Positions 15,847-24,006 of a stretch of 45,417 nucleotides of DNA are shown piece by piece (position 1 is the stretch's first letter; every line of letters begins with the position of its first letter). The stretch is from an uncultured Bacillota bacterium (GTDB lineage Bacteria; Bacillota; Clostridia; Christensenellales; UBA1242), in contig CAOJXO010000010.1 in NCBI GenBank assembly GCA_948465545.1, positions 1-45,417 on the forward strand, in the 5' to 3' direction. The position numbers and the translations under genes are program-made. A model generated the notes under the pieces. It had not been told where the DNA came from. It saw only the letters and a list, made by a program, of their open reading frames with translations, and did no database searches.

Positions 15847-18800
15847 TTATTTTATAATAACGTTCTGATCGCCAAGCAATCCACATAATTCATTTTCAAG
15901 ATAGTTGTTTATATCAACCTTGCAAGTAAATGCCATTGCCTTATTTGTAGAAGTACATTTACATATAACTTCGCTTTCGCCAACATAAGAAGTAAGAATC
16001 TTTTTGACCCTCTCATACACGTCAATATCCTTTGTGTCAAAACGGAGATATACCTTTCTTACCCCCTTGTTGGAAGTATCCTCCTGCCCCACTTTAACCC
16101 AAGGCGTTACAGACTCTGCAATAATGCAAGGGCTCTTACCTGGTCTAAGCGACACCTTTCCACGCACGGTTATAAGACCATCTTCAACAGCAATCTCTTT
16201 GTATTTACTGTACAACTTTGGAAATAACATAACATCAAAATTACCATAAATATCTTCTATTGTAACAAAAGCCATATTCCCAGATTTGGTGTTGAGTTTT
16301 TTGATAGCACTAACAATTCCACCACAAACAACCTTATCACCATCGTGCACTTGGTCGAACTCAGCCACGGTTTCCTGCTGAACCCCCTCTTCTTCTAAGC
16401 CTTCGCTTTCCTCAGTAGTTTCATCTTGTGCAATCATATCTGATGTAAAATTGAAGTCGTTGTATTTATCCAAATAGTCATCAAGAGGATGTCCTGAAAG
16501 GTAGATACCAACATACTCTTTTTCATATTTAAGGAGAGTTTCTTTATTATATTCTTTAATATTTGGATACTCCACAGAGTTCACAGCATGAGCGACTTCT
16601 TCAAAAGCCTCAAACATAGAGAACTGTCCTGTGGCTCTATTTTTCTTGTCGTGGTTTGCACGCTCAAGCACGATTTCGTAAACAGCCATAAGTTGAGAGC
16701 GTGTTACATTAAACTCATCAAACGCACCGCTAACAATCAAACTTTCAACAAGTCGCTTGTTAAGGAAGTTGATACAACGGTTTACAAAATCCTCAAAGTT
16801 TTTAAATTCCCCATTTGCATCACGCTCTTGAATAATAAGGTCAACCACGCCAGTCCCCACATGCTTTAACGCACCAATACCAAAACGGATATTACCATTC
16901 TCAACACGAAATTCTGTACGGCTTTTATTTATACTTGGTGCATAAACTTCAAAGCCCTCTTTTCTTGCATAGTTTGTATATTTTTTAACAAGGTCGGCAT
17001 TTGAAATTCTAGTATTAAGCACCGCCGTCAGATATTCAACTTCGTAGTGTGCTTTTAAATATCCTGTTTGGTACGCAACATAAGCATAAGCGGCAGCATG
17101 CGATTTATTGAACGCATATCCTGCAAACTTAGCCATTTGGTCGAACACTTTTTTAGCGACATCTTTATCATGCCCCAGTTTTATTGCACCTGGAATAGGA
17201 TTTTTAATACCTTCAGGGTCAACCCAGCCATTGATAAACTTATCCTCTTCTGGTGGCAAAAGTTCAGGTTTTTTCTTACCCATAATACGGCGTACAACGT
17301 CCGCACCACCAAGACTGAATCCCCCCATAACCTGAAAGATTTTCATAACCTGCTCTTGATAAACAATACAGCCGTATGTCATGTTGAGGATAGGCTCAAG
17401 ACAAGGATCGTCATATTCAATATGTTCAGGGTCTTTTTTACCCTTAATGAACTTTGGAATAAAGTCCATAGGCCCTGGACGATATAACGAAATACCCGCG
17501 ATAATATCTTCAAGACAGGTTGGTTGAAGTTCTTTCATGAAACTTTTCATACCGCCACCTTCCAACTGAAAGACGGCTTCGGTATTACCTGAACTTATAA
17601 GTTCAAACACAGCAGGATCATCATAATCCATCTTGGTGAAATCAATCACAACATTGTGATCTTCCTTAACATACTGAATGGCCTTATAAATATCATCAAG
17701 TGTTTGAAGTCCAAGGAAGTCCATTTTAAGAAGTCCAAGATGTTCGAGTTCTGTCATATCAAACTGAGTTACTAAGTCCTCTCCACTTTTTGCGAGAGGA
17801 ACAAAGGTATCAACAGGCTCTGGTGCAATCAGAACACCTGCCGCGTGCATTGACATATTTCTAGGCACGCCTTCAAGTTTTATTGCCATGTCAACAATTT
17901 TTTTAACCATTTCGTCTTCGTCATACATTTGACGAAGTTCAGCAATCATATATTGTTTATCTTCTTCCTTGCCAGTAGTACCAAAATAAGCACCAAGTAC
18001 TGGCGGTTTTTTAAGAGGCTTACCAGGAATTTCTTTTGTTATCTTATCAACCTCTGACAAAGGATAACGAAGTACACGTGCAACATCTCTGATAGCATTC
18101 TTCGCTTGCATATTTCCAAATGTAACAATGTTGGATACATGATCCTCGCCATAACGCCTTTTTGCATATTCAATAACCTCTCCACGTCTATCCCTGCAAA
18201 AGTCTACGTCGAAGTCGGGCATGGATACACGTTCAGGGTTAATGAAACGGTCAAAGTAAAGGTCATATTTCATAGGGTCAACCTGAGTAATTCCTGTGGT
18301 ATAAGCAACTAAACTGCCCGCACCAGAACCACGACCAGGCCCAACAGAAATATCATTTTGTCTTGCAAAGTTTATATAGTCCCAAACAATAAGGAAGTAT
18401 TCAACAAAGCCTAGTCTATGGATAGTATCAAGTTCCATTTGAAGTCTGTCTTTATATTCCTGTGGAACAACCTTATAATTGCGATAAAGCCCCTCCCACG
18501 CCATACGTGAAAGGTATTCAAAAGTGGTTTCGCCAGTATCAGGAACATAAGCAGGAATAAAGTTGTCATTTGCACCAAGCCAATATTTTTGAGGTGCATG
18601 TGACTCACGAAGAGATTTGGTCTTTAATGTAACATCGCACTTATCAGCAATCTCACTTGTAATGTCAAGAGCCTCCTGATAACCAGGAAGAGCCTCCAAC
18701 ATTTCCTCATAGGTTTTAAGATAAAATTCTTGTGTTTCAAACTTCATTCTGTCAGGGTCATCAATGGTCTTTCCCATTTGCACGCACATAAGTACATCTT

Positions 18801-19440
18801 GAAGTTCAGCGTCCTCTTTGTTAAGGTAGTGAACATCGTTTGTTGCAACAAGTTTAATGCCAAGTTTTTGTGACATTTCGGTAAGTTTTACAAGCACCTC
18901 TTTTTGCTGTGCAAGTCCATGGTCTTGAATTTCAAGATAGAAATCGTCTTTAAAAACATCTTTAAACCACAAAGCAAGTTTCTCAGCCTCTTCATAATCA
19001 TGGCGAAGAATTGCCTGAGGAATATGCCCTGCAATACATGCAGAAAGACAAATAATGCCCTCAGAATATTTTTCTAAAAGTTTATAATCAATACGAGGTT
19101 TATAATACATACCCTCAGTAAACGCAAGCGAACTTAATTTCAAAAGGTTTTGATATCCCGTATTATTTTTAGCCAAAAGAATCAAGTGCCCTGTGTCGGC
19201 TTTGTTAGAGCGGGAATGCATATCATGACAGATATAAAATTCCTCTCCTAAAATAGGCTTGATACCATTGTTGATACACGCCTCATAAAATCTCATTGTA
19301 CCATACATATTGCCGTGGTCAGTAATAGCCACAGCCTTCCACCCACGTTCTTTTACTATCTTAACAAGTTTTCCAATTCTTGCAAGCCCATCAAGTAAAC
19401 TAAACTCAGTATGAACATGTAAATGTACAAATTCCTTCAT
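15847..19440 (-). CDS. dnaE: DNA polymerase III alpha subunit (DnaE)
   Basis: The 1197-residue protein has the full DnaE plan. An N-terminal PHP domain (HLHVHTEFSLLDGLARIGKL) is followed by the palm with GPGRGSGAGSLVAYTTG and the catalytic acidic motif MPDFDVDF near residues 400-410. Thumb and fingers follow (FNKSHAAAYAYVAYQTGYLK), then a helix-hairpin-helix region near 830-880 and an OB fold near 1000-1080 (DKVVCGGIVSAIKKLNTKSG). It is a replicative or error-prone DNA polymerase acting with PolC in Firmicutes. AAGGAG precedes the ATG. It lies between whiA and pfkA. Confidence 0.97.
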   Translation of the reverse strand: MKEFVHLHVHTEFSLLDGLARIGKLVKIVKERGWKAVAITDHGNMYGTMRFYEACINNGIKPILGEEFYICHDMHSRSNKADTGHLILLAKNNTGYQNLLKLSSLAFTEGMYYKPRIDYKLLEKYSEGIICLSACIAGHIPQAILRHDYEEAEKLALWFKDVFKDDFYLEIQDHGLAQQKEVLVKLTEMSQKLGIKLVATNDVHYLNKEDAELQDVLMCVQMGKTIDDPDRMKFETQEFYLKTYEEMLEALPGYQEALDITSEIADKCDVTLKTKSLRESHAPQKYWLGANDNFIPAYVPDTGETTFEYLSRMAWEGLYRNYKVVPQEYKDRLQMELDTIHRLGFVEYFLIVWDYINFARQNDISVGPGRGSGAGSLVAYTTGITQVDPMKYDLYFDRFINPERVSMPDFDVDFCRDRRGEVIEYAKRRYGEDHVSNIVTFGNMQAKNAIRDVARVLRYPLSEVDKITKEIPGKPLKKPPVLGAYFGTTGKEEDKQYMIAELRQMYDEDEMVKKIVDMAIKLEGVPRNMSMHAAGVLIAPEPVDTFVPLAKSGEDLVTQFDMTELEHLGLLKMDFLGLQTLDDIYKAIQYVKEDHNVVIDFTKMDYDDPAVFELISSGNTEAVFQLEGGGMKSFMKELQPTCLEDIIAGISLYRPGPMDFIPKFIKGKKDPEHIEYDDPCLEPILNMTYGCIVYQEQVMKIFQVMGGFSLGGADVVRRIMGKKKPELLPPEEDKFINGWVDPEGIKNPIPGAIKLGHDKDVAKKVFDQMAKFAGYAFNKSHAAAYAYVAYQTGYLKAHYEVEYLTAVLNTRISNADLVKKYTNYARKEGFEVYAPSINKSRTEFRVENGNIRFGIGALKHVGTGVVDLIIQERDANGEFKNFEDFVNRCINFLNKRLVESLIVSGAFDEFNVTRSQLMAVYEIVLERANHDKKNRATGQFSMFEAFEEVAHAVNSVEYPNIKEYNKETLLKYEKEYVGIYLSGHPLDDYLDKYNDFNFTSDMIAQDETTEESEGLEEEGVQQETVAEFDQVHDGDKVVCGGIVSAIKKLNTKSGNMAFVTIEDIYGNFDVMLFPKLYSKYKEIAVEDGLITVRGKVSLRPGKSPCIIAESVTPWVKVGQEDTSNKGVRKVYLRFDTKDIDVYERVKKILTSYVGESEVICKCTSTNKAMAFTCKVDINNYLENELCGLLGDQNVIIK

Positions 19441-19449
19441 TTTATCTCC

Positions 19450-20424
19450 TTAATTATCATCTTTGGTAAGAGAATCAGCAAGTTTAATCAAACGCTTAAA
19501 TCTATGATTAAGCCCACTTTTTGTAAGTTTTATTGTGGATAACTTTAAAAGCTCATCCATGCTTTCTTGTTGATTTGCAAGACGTAATACTGCAACATCC
19601 TGCAAGTCCTCTGGCAAACTATCAAGGCCGATTTTTTCATCAATAATCTTGATTGCCTTTATTTGTTTTAGGCTTGCCTCTATTGTTTTATTAATGTTTG
19701 CATTAATGCAATTTATCTGCCTGTTTACAACATTGCGTAATCCCCTCGTTGCCATTTCGTTCGCAAGGTTCATAACGCTTTCATTCGCACCAACAAGTGC
19801 AAGCATATCCTTGATAGCCTCAGAGTCTTTTAAATATAACACAAAACTGCTTTTACGTTCTAAGAGTTTTGATACAATGCTATACTCAGTAAGAAGTTCC
19901 TTTAAATCCTCCAAAAACACTTTGTTATGTGAAGAAAATTCAAGGTGGTATCCAGTGGTTGCATTTTGAGAGCCAAGTTCACTAAACTTTATGCTAGAAG
20001 TCGAACACCCAACATACGCCCCCTTAATAAACGCCCGCTTGGTTTCTTCATCAGGGATTATATTCTTATCAATATTATAGTTTATTTGAAGCACCTCTTG
20101 CCCCACCTGCAAAAGGCCACAATCTTGAAGTACACGTGAAGAAATTTCAACAGGAAACATAATGCGGTAATACACCGTTTTATTTATAATATAGTCATCA
20201 CTAATTTCAATAGAAAGTTCGTCACCATAAAGTTTCTTTGCAATCTTGTTTGTGTAGTCAAATATGTCCTGAATATCGGTCACAAGATCAGCACGCAAGC
20301 CCGCAGAGTTTTTCGTTATCTGTCCACACCCATGAAAAAGACCTGACAAAAAAGCGAGGAGGCAGTTTGCATCCTCAAAGTCCGCTTGCAATACTTCTAG
20401 TTTAGAATCACGTGAAAAACTCAA
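19450..20424 (-). CDS. whiA: WhiA DNA-binding protein
   Basis: The 324-residue protein has the WhiA plan: an N-terminal LAGLIDADG-like domain (LLAFLSGLFHGCGQI near 25, AFIKGAYVGCSTSS near 129) and a C-terminal helix-turn-helix (SMDELLKLSTIKLTKSGLNH, then RFKRLIKLAD). WhiA is a sporulation regulator in actinomycetes and affects division and chromosome segregation in Bacillus. Its start overlaps the PHP gene stop as ATGA. The usual partners rapZ and yvcK are missing upstream. Confidence 0.96.
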   Translation of the reverse strand: MSFSRDSKLEVLQADFEDANCLLAFLSGLFHGCGQITKNSAGLRADLVTDIQDIFDYTNKIAKKLYGDELSIEISDDYIINKTVYYRIMFPVEISSRVLQDCGLLQVGQEVLQINYNIDKNIIPDEETKRAFIKGAYVGCSTSSIKFSELGSQNATTGYHLEFSSHNKVFLEDLKELLTEYSIVSKLLERKSSFVLYLKDSEAIKDMLALVGANESVMNLANEMATRGLRNVVNRQINCINANINKTIEASLKQIKAIKIIDEKIGLDSLPEDLQDVAVLRLANQQESMDELLKLSTIKLTKSGLNHRFKRLIKLADSLTKDDN

Positions 20425-21188
20425 ATTTGTCCTCTTTTATTTTGAAATTTAGGAAGTTTATCAATATTAACCACCTGTGAAAGTGGAATACCCAGCCTAT
20501 AAATAGCGTTCATGCCATTATTACACTCACCCACCATTTCAGGCCTATGAGCATCAGAGTTAACAATAAACTTAACCCCCTCACTTGCCATAATATCAAG
20601 TTCTTGATCGGTAAAATTGATACGTTTGCCATTAAGTTCTACATAAGTACCCTTTTGCTTTGCCATTCTTGCCACTGCCAAAGTATCGGTAGGAAACCCA
20701 TAGTTAAGATGAGTAATCACATCAATAGGATACTTGTCAAGTGCCTTTAAAAAAGCCGTAGTATTACGATTAAGCCTTACCTTGCTTGGTGCAAAAGGCG
20801 AACCCACCATATTTACTAAATTAAGATTAACGAAATCACTAACCTTAGTCATCTTAACCATTTTATGATGCCCCATTAAAAGCACATTTAAGAACTCATA
20901 GTCTTCTTCGCGTATATCGACATCTCCATTATGCGAAATAAGGTTTGCTTCCACACCAAGTAAAATGTCAACACCAGTAATTTCTTTTGCGTTTAGAATA
21001 TCCTCTTGAACATCAGGGATATCCTTACGTCTAACACCAAAAAACGGATGATTAAAGCCATGATCGGTAATAGCGATCTGTTTTATCCCTTTGTCAGCAG
21101 CAACAGAAGCATTTTCAAGAATAGTCCCCTTGCCATGATGATGTCTTGAATACTCAGTATGGGTGTGATAATCTCCAAAAAGAATCAT
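20421..21188 (-). CDS. PHP-domain phosphoesterase
   Basis: The start is set at ATG 21188, 9 nt after AAGGAG. A longer frame would run into the promoter. The 255-residue protein is a single PHP domain: DYHTHTEYSRHHHGKGT with the metal-binding His cluster, ITDHGF near residue 45, VEANLI near 85, MGHHK near 107 and VNSDAHRPE near 216. It resembles YcdX/histidinol-phosphatase-like phosphoesterases. The substrate is not evident. Clostridia often have such a gene just before rapZ-yvcK-whiA, so the neighbourhood is conserved apart from the missing pair. Confidence 0.88.
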   Translation of the reverse strand: MILFGDYHTHTEYSRHHHGKGTILENASVAADKGIKQIAITDHGFNHPFFGVRRKDIPDVQEDILNAKEITGVDILLGVEANLISHNGDVDIREEDYEFLNVLLMGHHKMVKMTKVSDFVNLNLVNMVGSPFAPSKVRLNRNTTAFLKALDKYPIDVITHLNYGFPTDTLAVARMAKQKGTYVELNGKRINFTDQELDIMASEGVKFIVNSDAHRPEMVGECNNGMNAIYRLGIPLSQVVNIDKLPKFQNKRGQI

Positions 21189-21207
21189 ATAAAATCTCCT
21201 TAATTTA

Positions 21208-21236
21208 AGTATACAAACTTTTAAAAAATAGTCCAA
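21208..21236 (-). promoter_or_regulatory. Promoter of the PHP-whiA-dnaE-pfkA operon
   Basis: On the minus strand TTGGAC (21231-21236) and TATACT (21208-21213) are separated by 17 bp. The spacer is the 19-bp block also found at 22555-22573. The -35 lies 7 bp from the stop codon of the upstream gene. Confidence 0.65.
21214..21232. repeat. 19-bp direct repeat, copy 1 (promoter spacer)
   Basis: CAAACTTTTAAAAAATAGT is identical to 22555-22573, and further weaker similarity follows (CAAAATTAA against CAAAATTTAA). The copies bracket the kinase/HAD fusion gene. Confidence 0.8.
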
Positions 21237-21242
21237 GCAAAA

Positions 21243-22499
21243 TTAACCACAAACTTTTATTAATGCTTTTGCAACTCCATCATCATTATTAGAATCAGTG
21301 ATATAATCAGCACAATCTTTTACACATTGTTTGGCGTTACACATAGCAATACTGCAACCAGCCAGTTCAAACATTCCTATATCGTTTTCACCATCACCTA
21401 TTGCAATTATTTCAGCCTTTGCTATATTCAGCCTGTTAATCAATACTTGAATTGCCTTCTCTTTTGTTGCGCCCTTATTCATAAATTCAAGTCTTGTTTC
21501 ATGGCTACTTGATATTTCAAAACAATCACAAATCTCCTGTGGAAGCCCATAACGAATTTTAGCCACCTGACTAGGGTCTTCTAAATTCAGATATAAAACT
21601 TCATAAACTTTATTTTCAAGCAGAAACTTATCCAAATCTTTTACTTCGTTAAGTTTCAGACGTTTATCATAGGTGTAAATCCAACAATCTGTTAGATTGT
21701 TTTTATCAAAGTATTCTTTCAATAAATAGATACTTTCTGATCTAATATAATTTTCAACAAGGACATTTTCATCATTATTTAAAATAAGTCCTCCATTATA
21801 AGCAACGGTATAATTGTGATTATCTAAAAAGCCTAAAGTTGACAAATAAGGTTCTATTCTTAAAAAACCTCTGGCACTTATCAAAACAATCTTGATTTTA
21901 TCTTTAAGACTATTTAGTGCTTTAATAGTAAAGTCCGTCAACTCCTCATTACGGTTTATTAATGTTCCATCTATATCAACAAACGCAATCTTGTATTTAT
22001 TTTTAGGGAACTCATTAAATTGAATAAATTTTTTAGGTGTGCCAAAAATATTCCAAACATAGTCGCTAACAAATTCGTTGCGATTCATTTCAATTCTAAA
22101 CGACCCGTAATTTGATTTGTTGCGACCAGCATATAGCCCTGAAACAAGATGTCCGAATCTTTTAACAAACTCCTCCCCACTACCTCTGTTACGCATACGC
22201 TTTATATATTCTTCTTCCACTTCAGGTTTGCCATACATAAAAGCATAAGGAATATTGTTATTTTCTAGATAATCAACGAAATAATCATGAGAAGCATTTA
22301 ATACAAATTTTCCTTGTTCTAGCAATTCCCACATTTTTTCAATTGATTTTTCTTCATAATTTTCCACATCACTGTGGTGTAATTTAGATTTATAAGCGTC
22401 TAAATCAAAAAATCTGTCATCTATGTCCGAAAGATAACTCTTGCCACAAGCACTGCTGCACACCCAAACTTTAATTTTCTCTAACTCTTCCCTATACAT
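21243..22499 (-). CDS. Fusion of a P-loop kinase-like domain with a HAD-IIB (Cof-type) phosphatase
   Basis: The N-terminal part (to about residue 155) resembles small phage and gut-bacterial nucleotide-kinase-like proteins: KVWVCSSACGKSYLSD is a P-loop variant, followed by RFFDLDAYKSKLHH, a region where those proteins read VSSHKEVR (here LNASHDYFVDYL), and EEEYIKRMRNRGSGEEFVKR. The C-terminal part is a full HAD-IIB domain: FVDIDGTLINRNEE (nucleophile Asp), LISARGF, NKGATKEKAIQVL and AIGDGENDIGMF. The start is taken at ATG 22499 with AGGGG 6 nt upstream, giving 418 residues. An in-frame ATG at 22541 lies only 6 nt from the -10 and has no ribosome site. I know of no standard name for the fusion. 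A role in nucleotide or sugar-phosphate metabolism is inference. Confidence 0.75.
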   Translation of the reverse strand: MYREELEKIKVWVCSSACGKSYLSDIDDRFFDLDAYKSKLHHSDVENYEEKSIEKMWELLEQGKFVLNASHDYFVDYLENNNIPYAFMYGKPEVEEEYIKRMRNRGSGEEFVKRFGHLVSGLYAGRNKSNYGSFRIEMNRNEFVSDYVWNIFGTPKKFIQFNEFPKNKYKIAFVDIDGTLINRNEELTDFTIKALNSLKDKIKIVLISARGFLRIEPYLSTLGFLDNHNYTVAYNGGLILNNDENVLVENYIRSESIYLLKEYFDKNNLTDCWIYTYDKRLKLNEVKDLDKFLLENKVYEVLYLNLEDPSQVAKIRYGLPQEICDCFEISSSHETRLEFMNKGATKEKAIQVLINRLNIAKAEIIAIGDGENDIGMFELAGCSIAMCNAKQCVKDCADYITDSNNDDGVAKALIKVCG

Positions 22500-22547
22500 A
22501 TCTAACCCCTGTATAGAGCCAATTAATCTTGAATTTTCCATAAGTTA

Positions 22548-22577
22548 ATTATAGCAAACTTTTAAAAAATAGTTAAA
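22548..22577 (-). promoter_or_regulatory. Promoter of the kinase/HAD fusion gene
   Basis: On the minus strand a perfect TATAAT (22548-22553) follows TTTAAC (22572-22577) by 18 bp. The start site would fall at about 22541, which favours translation from ATG 22499. Confidence 0.6.
22555..22573. repeat. 19-bp direct repeat, copy 2 (promoter spacer)
   Basis: Identical to 21214-21232 and, like it, placed between -35 and -10. Confidence 0.8.
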
Positions 22578-22615
22578 ACAAAATTTAACTATTCCTATAC
22601 TTTTCTTGTTTATAC

Positions 22616-22640
22616 AAAAAAGCATCTTAATGATGCTTTA
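22616..22640 (-). terminator. Terminator after the SHOCT membrane protein gene
   Basis: The arms AAAGCATC (22619-22626) and GATGCTTT (22632-22639) enclose a 5-nt loop, followed on the minus strand by a U-run. Confidence 0.75.
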
Positions 22641-23345
22641 TTTGTTTTTTATTAACTTTTCAACGATTTGTGCTTTGAATGTATTAAATTCTTTTTCGCT
22701 TAAAACACCCTTTTCTTTAAGATTAGAAATGCGTTCCAGTTCAGCATACATTTTTTCTTCTACACTTAAAGATTGTATATTTACCATGTTTACTTTTGAA
22801 ACATTTGTTTGTTTATTAAATATTTGAGCCTTAAACTTATCAAATTCTTCTTGGCTTAAAATGTTTTTCTCACGCAAATTTGCAATTCTTTCAAGTTCAA
22901 CAAATACACTCTCTTCATCGTTTGTTGCAACACTCAAATTGTTATGAGGTTGTGGCTTTCTTGCTAAATCAACTATGTAAAATACATTTGCACATATAAG
23001 GGCTGGAATAGAGATTATTGAGAATATCAATGCCCAAACATATAATATAGTAAATCCAGCACAAAAACCATACATAATTAACAGGAAATTCAATACAACG
23101 GCTGTTATAATAATTCCTTTATTCTTTGCAAAGACCTCATATTTTCTACACTTAATAGCATATGAATTAAACACCAAAGCAAGCACATCAAAAACAACAA
23201 TGAATAGTCCAATTATGCCAAAATATATAAACTCATATAAAAATACAAAGGACATAACCATTGAGATTGTATTTATAAGTGTTAAAATTGAAAACACACA
23301 AGTGCCAATTATTCCCGCACTAAAAGTTAAAATTTTATCTTTCAT
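22638..23345 (-). CDS. Membrane protein with two SHOCT motifs
   Basis: The 235-residue protein has four hydrophobic segments (about residues 7-30, 38-60, 75-97 and 100-128), then a cytoplasmic tail with two copies of a SHOCT motif: ELERIANLREKNILSQEEFD (about 151-170) and ELERISNLKEKGVLSEKEFN (about 200-219), each continued by FKAQI. SHOCT motifs are short helical oligomerisation modules at protein C-termini. The function is unknown. GGAGG lies 7 nt before the ATG. It is a single gene with its own promoter, whose spacer has a nine-C tract (see 23363-23390), and its own terminator. Confidence 0.8.
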   Translation of the reverse strand: MKDKILTFSAGIIGTCVFSILTLINTISMVMSFVFLYEFIYFGIIGLFIVVFDVLALVFNSYAIKCRKYEVFAKNKGIIITAVVLNFLLIMYGFCAGFTILYVWALIFSIISIPALICANVFYIVDLARKPQPHNNLSVATNDEESVFVELERIANLREKNILSQEEFDKFKAQIFNKQTNVSKVNMVNIQSLSVEEKMYAELERISNLKEKGVLSEKEFNTFKAQIVEKLIKNK

Positions 23346-23362
23346 TTTTTATCCTCCACCCT

Positions 23363-23390
23363 ATCATAGCACGGGGGGGGGACTTGTCAA
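23363..23390 (-). promoter_or_regulatory. Promoter of the SHOCT protein with a 9-C tract in its spacer
   Basis: On the minus strand TTGACA (23385-23390) and TATGAT (23363-23368) are separated by 16 bp that include nine consecutive C (G on the plus strand, 23373-23381). The start site would be near 23356, giving a very short leader that begins in the ribosome site. Confidence 0.7.
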
Positions 23391-23442
23391 CCAAATTTTA
23401 AAAGTTTCTAAAAACTTTCTTCTTTTTTATATAACATTATAT

Positions 23443-23465
23443 AAAAAATACGCGAAAACCGCGTA
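23443..23465 (-). terminator. Terminator after rplQ, end of the ribosomal super-operon
   Basis: The stem TACGCG / CGCGTA (23449-23454 and 23460-23465) is followed on the minus strand by six U. Confidence 0.8.
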
Positions 23466-23476
23466 CTTCTTATTTA

Positions 23477-23986
23477 TTAAATTAATGTTACTTTTGCCAT
23501 TTCAGCGGCATCGCCACGTCTTTGTCCAAGTTTTACAATACGAGTGTAACCACCACCCTGTCCAACTTCTTTAATTCTTCCTGCATACTTAGGTGCATAT
23601 ACATTAAAGATTTTTTCAAGTAATGGATGATTGATACCTTCTGTTCTTGCTTTGTAAGCCTCGATTGACTCTTTTGGCTTTCTTTGTTCTTGTCTATCAA
23701 GAAGGTATGCCATAATTTGTCTACGTGCTTGCAATTTCTTAGGTCCGTCGTTTGATACTGTTGTTTTAACTTTAACGCCTTTATCGTCCTTGATTTGTTT
23801 TGGAACTTTAACAACATCTTCATAAGAGTTGATTGCAAGTGTTAAAATTTTCTCAGCCTTGCTTCTAACAGACTTTGCCTTAGCAAGAGTGGTTTCGATT
23901 TCACCGAACCAAAGTAAATCTGACACTTGTCCACGAAGGAGTGCTGTTCTTTCTTTGGTAGGTCTGCCTAATTTATCGTTAGCCAT
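23477..23986 (-). CDS. rplQ: Ribosomal protein L17
   Basis: The 169-residue protein begins ANDKLGRPTKERTALLRGQV and has the L17 core (KAEKILTLAI, GGYTRIVKLGQRRGDAAEMA). It binds 23S rRNA near the exit tunnel. It is longer than the usual 113-130 residues because of an insert around residues 60-105 (PKQIKDDKGVKVKTTVSNDG). It is the last gene of the super-operon. The ecf/truA/rplM/rpsI genes that often follow are not here. Confidence 0.96.
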   Translation of the reverse strand: MANDKLGRPTKERTALLRGQVSDLLWFGEIETTLAKAKSVRSKAEKILTLAINSYEDVVKVPKQIKDDKGVKVKTTVSNDGPKKLQARRQIMAYLLDRQEQRKPKESIEAYKARTEGINHPLLEKIFNVYAPKYAGRIKEVGQGGGYTRIVKLGQRRGDAAEMAKVTLI

Positions 23987-24006
23987 AATTTTCTCCTTTT
24001 TACAGA

